Assembly (NCBI GenBank): GCA_020437045.1
Contig: JAGQWV010000575.1
Coordinates: 1-5,475, forward strand
DNA from: Saprospiraceae bacterium
GTDB lineage: Bacteria > Bacteroidota > Bacteroidia > Chitinophagales > Saprospiraceae
Direction of reading: 5' to 3'
DNA: 5,475 nucleotides
The translations under genes and the position numbers were made by a program. The notes below the pieces were generated by a model that ran no database searches, was not told the DNA's origin, and saw nothing but the letters and a program-made list of their open reading frames with translations. Positions 3,878 to 5,475 of this stretch are shown here, piece by piece. Position 1 is the first letter of the stretch. Each line of letters starts with the position of its first letter.

Positions 3878-5475
3878 TCAGGCAGGTAAACGATCAAACC
3901 AGGTCTTTTTTAGAATTAGCGTACAAAGCACTGCTATTCCAATAGTGATCAAGGTGGGTACAGTCTGCAGCAAGACCAGGTAAATAGGAAAGATTACCAG
4001 GGCTGTTTGCCAGATGGTTCCGATAAAGACATTAAACATGTCGCGACCAAAATCATTATTGGGGACAAAATCCGGATCTTCGGCGATGACCTTCTCACGG
4101 ATTGGTCCCCAGAATCCCCAGGGTTTTACATTTTTATAAAATTTCTTGAGAATCGCCTCGTCGACTGGAGGTGCGGTGTAGGTACCAATAATACATCCAA
4201 TCGCCGCCAGTAATAACATTAAGGGAAATGTATAAAGGTCGAGTACGCCACTGAAAATAAATCTAAAGGATAGTGCGGGAACGAGTCCTCCCACCATTCC
4301 CCAGAAAAAGCCGTGACCATTGAATCGCCACCAATACCACTTTAATATGTTGGCCGCCACATAACTGCCGTAAAGTCCCGAGACAATCCACTGGAGCACA
4401 TCATTGACATCTCTGGCATAAAATCCGAAGATAATACTGATGATTACCATCGTTAATCCAGCCAGGTAATTGATGGATTTTACCTTTGTATTGTCCGCTT
4501 CCGGATTAATATGTTTGAGATAAATATCATTAACAATATAGGCTTGAACTGCATTGAGCGTTCCGGCAAACGTAGACATAAAGGCTGCCAATAGTCCCGC
4601 TAATAACAAGCCCAATAATCCAATCGGTACAAATTCATTGATGGCTGATGGCAAAATTTGTTCAAAATCAATCTGACCACCGATTACTAAGTCCAGTCGA
4701 TCATAATAAATGATGGCCAGTACTCCGAATCCGGCAATCATAAAATATCGGACCGGCATTAGAATGAGACTGACCGATCCACTCATCAGTGCCGCCTCTC
4801 TGGGAGATTTGGTGGAGAGTATTTTTTGCATATCATAGTTTGGTGCCGGTCCGGCCAGACTGACGAGCACACCCTTAAATATCATCATCATGAAAAAGAT
4901 GCCAAAGAGGCTATATCCATCGCTGGCTATCTTTGCATTGACATCACTGATCAGTGCACCCCAATCAAGATCCAGATGGCTACCAAAAAAGGGAGTCATC
5001 CAGCCATCCGGTACTTGAAGATGGTGGGTTGATACCGCCTGCATCGCAATGATGCCAATCACTATAGCTGAAATGGTCATCAGAATATATTGTATGAGAT
5101 CTGCCCATACGATGCTCATCATACCTCCCAGGAGAGAGTAGAATACGGCAAAACAGGTAAAGATGATACCATAAAAGTGTGGCACATATTCTGGCTGCAC
5201 AGTAAAAGGAACATAGGGAGACACCACTTCCCAAGGAATGAATATTTCTACGAATTTGCCGATGCCAATAAATCCATAAGCTAAGTATCCTAATCCCATA
5301 ATAATCGCGAATACCACCACAATAGTATGCGACATATTGGCCCCACGTTTGAATCCAAATCGGGTTCCAATCCATTCTGCTCCGGTCGTTACATTGGAGC
5401 GGCGTAACCAGATCGAGAGAAAGATCATAAGAAATATCTGATTGAAGACAGGCCATAACCAGGGTATCCAGGCAC
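3878..5475 (-). CDS. Sodium:solute symporter (SSS/SSF family), 5' truncated at window edge
   Basis: An inner-membrane symporter that uses the Na+ gradient to import a solute; the substrate is not evident (sugars, amino acids and other organic solutes occur in the family). The frame is open to the right edge (AWIPWLWPVFNQIFL precedes the Met at 5428), so that Met is internal; about 532 codons are seen and the first helices are missing. Numbering from Met 5428: RRSNVTTGAEWIGTRFG (9-25) matches the conserved loop after an early helix; GGMMSIVWADLIQYILM (101-117) is the family's hallmark GG...DxxQ helix; PNYDMQKILSTKSPREA (196-212) is the typical cytoplasmic loop; AAFMSTFAGTLNAVQAYIVN plus D (281-301) is the helix whose Ser/Thr pair contributes to the Na+ site. 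WYWWRFNGHGFFWGMVGG (364-381) is common in Bacteroidota members. Further helices lie at 381-418 and 467-506, with a soluble loop at 420-465. It ends RLPA-TGA and converges on the AI-2E-family gene. No neighbouring catabolic gene points to a substrate. Confidence 0.92.
   Translation of the reverse strand, partial: AWIPWLWPVFNQIFLMIFLSIWLRRSNVTTGAEWIGTRFGFKRGANMSHTIVVVFAIIMGLGYLAYGFIGIGKFVEIFIPWEVVSPYVPFTVQPEYVPHFYGIIFTCFAVFYSLLGGMMSIVWADLIQYILMTISAIVIGIIAMQAVSTHHLQVPDGWMTPFFGSHLDLDWGALISDVNAKIASDGYSLFGIFFMMMIFKGVLVSLAGPAPNYDMQKILSTKSPREAALMSGSVSLILMPVRYFMIAGFGVLAIIYYDRLDLVIGGQIDFEQILPSAINEFVPIGLLGLLLAGLLAAFMSTFAGTLNAVQAYIVNDIYLKHINPEADNTKVKSINYLAGLTMVIISIIFGFYARDVNDVLQWIVSGLYGSYVAANILKWYWWRFNGHGFFWGMVGGLVPALSFRFIFSGVLDLYTFPLMLLLAAIGCIIGTYTAPPVDEAILKKFYKNVKPWGFWGPIREKVIAEDPDFVPNNDFGRDMFNVFIGTIWQTALVIFPIYLVLLQTVPTLITIGIAVLCTLILKKTWFDRLPA

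Noticed and set aside
4980..5456. 158-codon open frame on the - strand overlapping the symporter gene
   Set aside because: It is a shifted frame of the symporter coding region, rich in Cys, Trp and Arg, with no recognisable domain; a shadow frame.

Overview
The window looks like ordinary chromosome of a member of the Bacteroidota, with moderate to low GC. I infer this from the protein style: a Crp/Fnr regulator with an N-terminal CxxCxxR motif and an 'IRTLSEF' helix, a sodium:solute symporter with a 'WWRFNGHGFFWGM' segment, and a class II ribonucleotide reductase with a long C-terminal extension. Starts lack Shine-Dalgarno sequences, and one TAnnTTTG-type promoter is present. No rRNA, tRNA, CRISPR array, insertion sequence or phage gene was recognised.

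Layout, left to right. (1) The 3' end of a vitamin B12-dependent ribonucleotide reductase gene (nrdJ, + strand), cut by the left edge. (2) A convergent Crp/Fnr-family regulator gene (- strand) with an FNR-like but rearranged set of cysteines. (3) A 321-bp divergent intergenic region (1830-2150) with several short palindromes, two of them similar to FNR boxes, and candidate promoters facing both ways. (4) queD (+), for the 6-carboxytetrahydropterin synthase of the queuosine/7-deazaguanine pathway. (5) After 99 bp, a gene on the same strand for an eight-helix AI-2E/PerM-type membrane protein. (6) A 110-bp convergent gap with an odd GC-rich patch. (7) A sodium:solute symporter (SSS family) gene on the - strand, cut by the right edge.

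The genes do not form one pathway. The one plausible functional link is redox related: an oxygen-independent (class II) ribonucleotide reductase lies next to a regulator that could carry an Fe-S cluster, whose upstream region has FNR-box-like dyads. The shared region with queD makes queD and the regulator gene itself the obvious candidate targets. That is inference. I see no clear evidence of an undescribed multi-gene system. The items most worth a second look are the regulator's cysteine pattern, its altered recognition helix and the dyads beside it.
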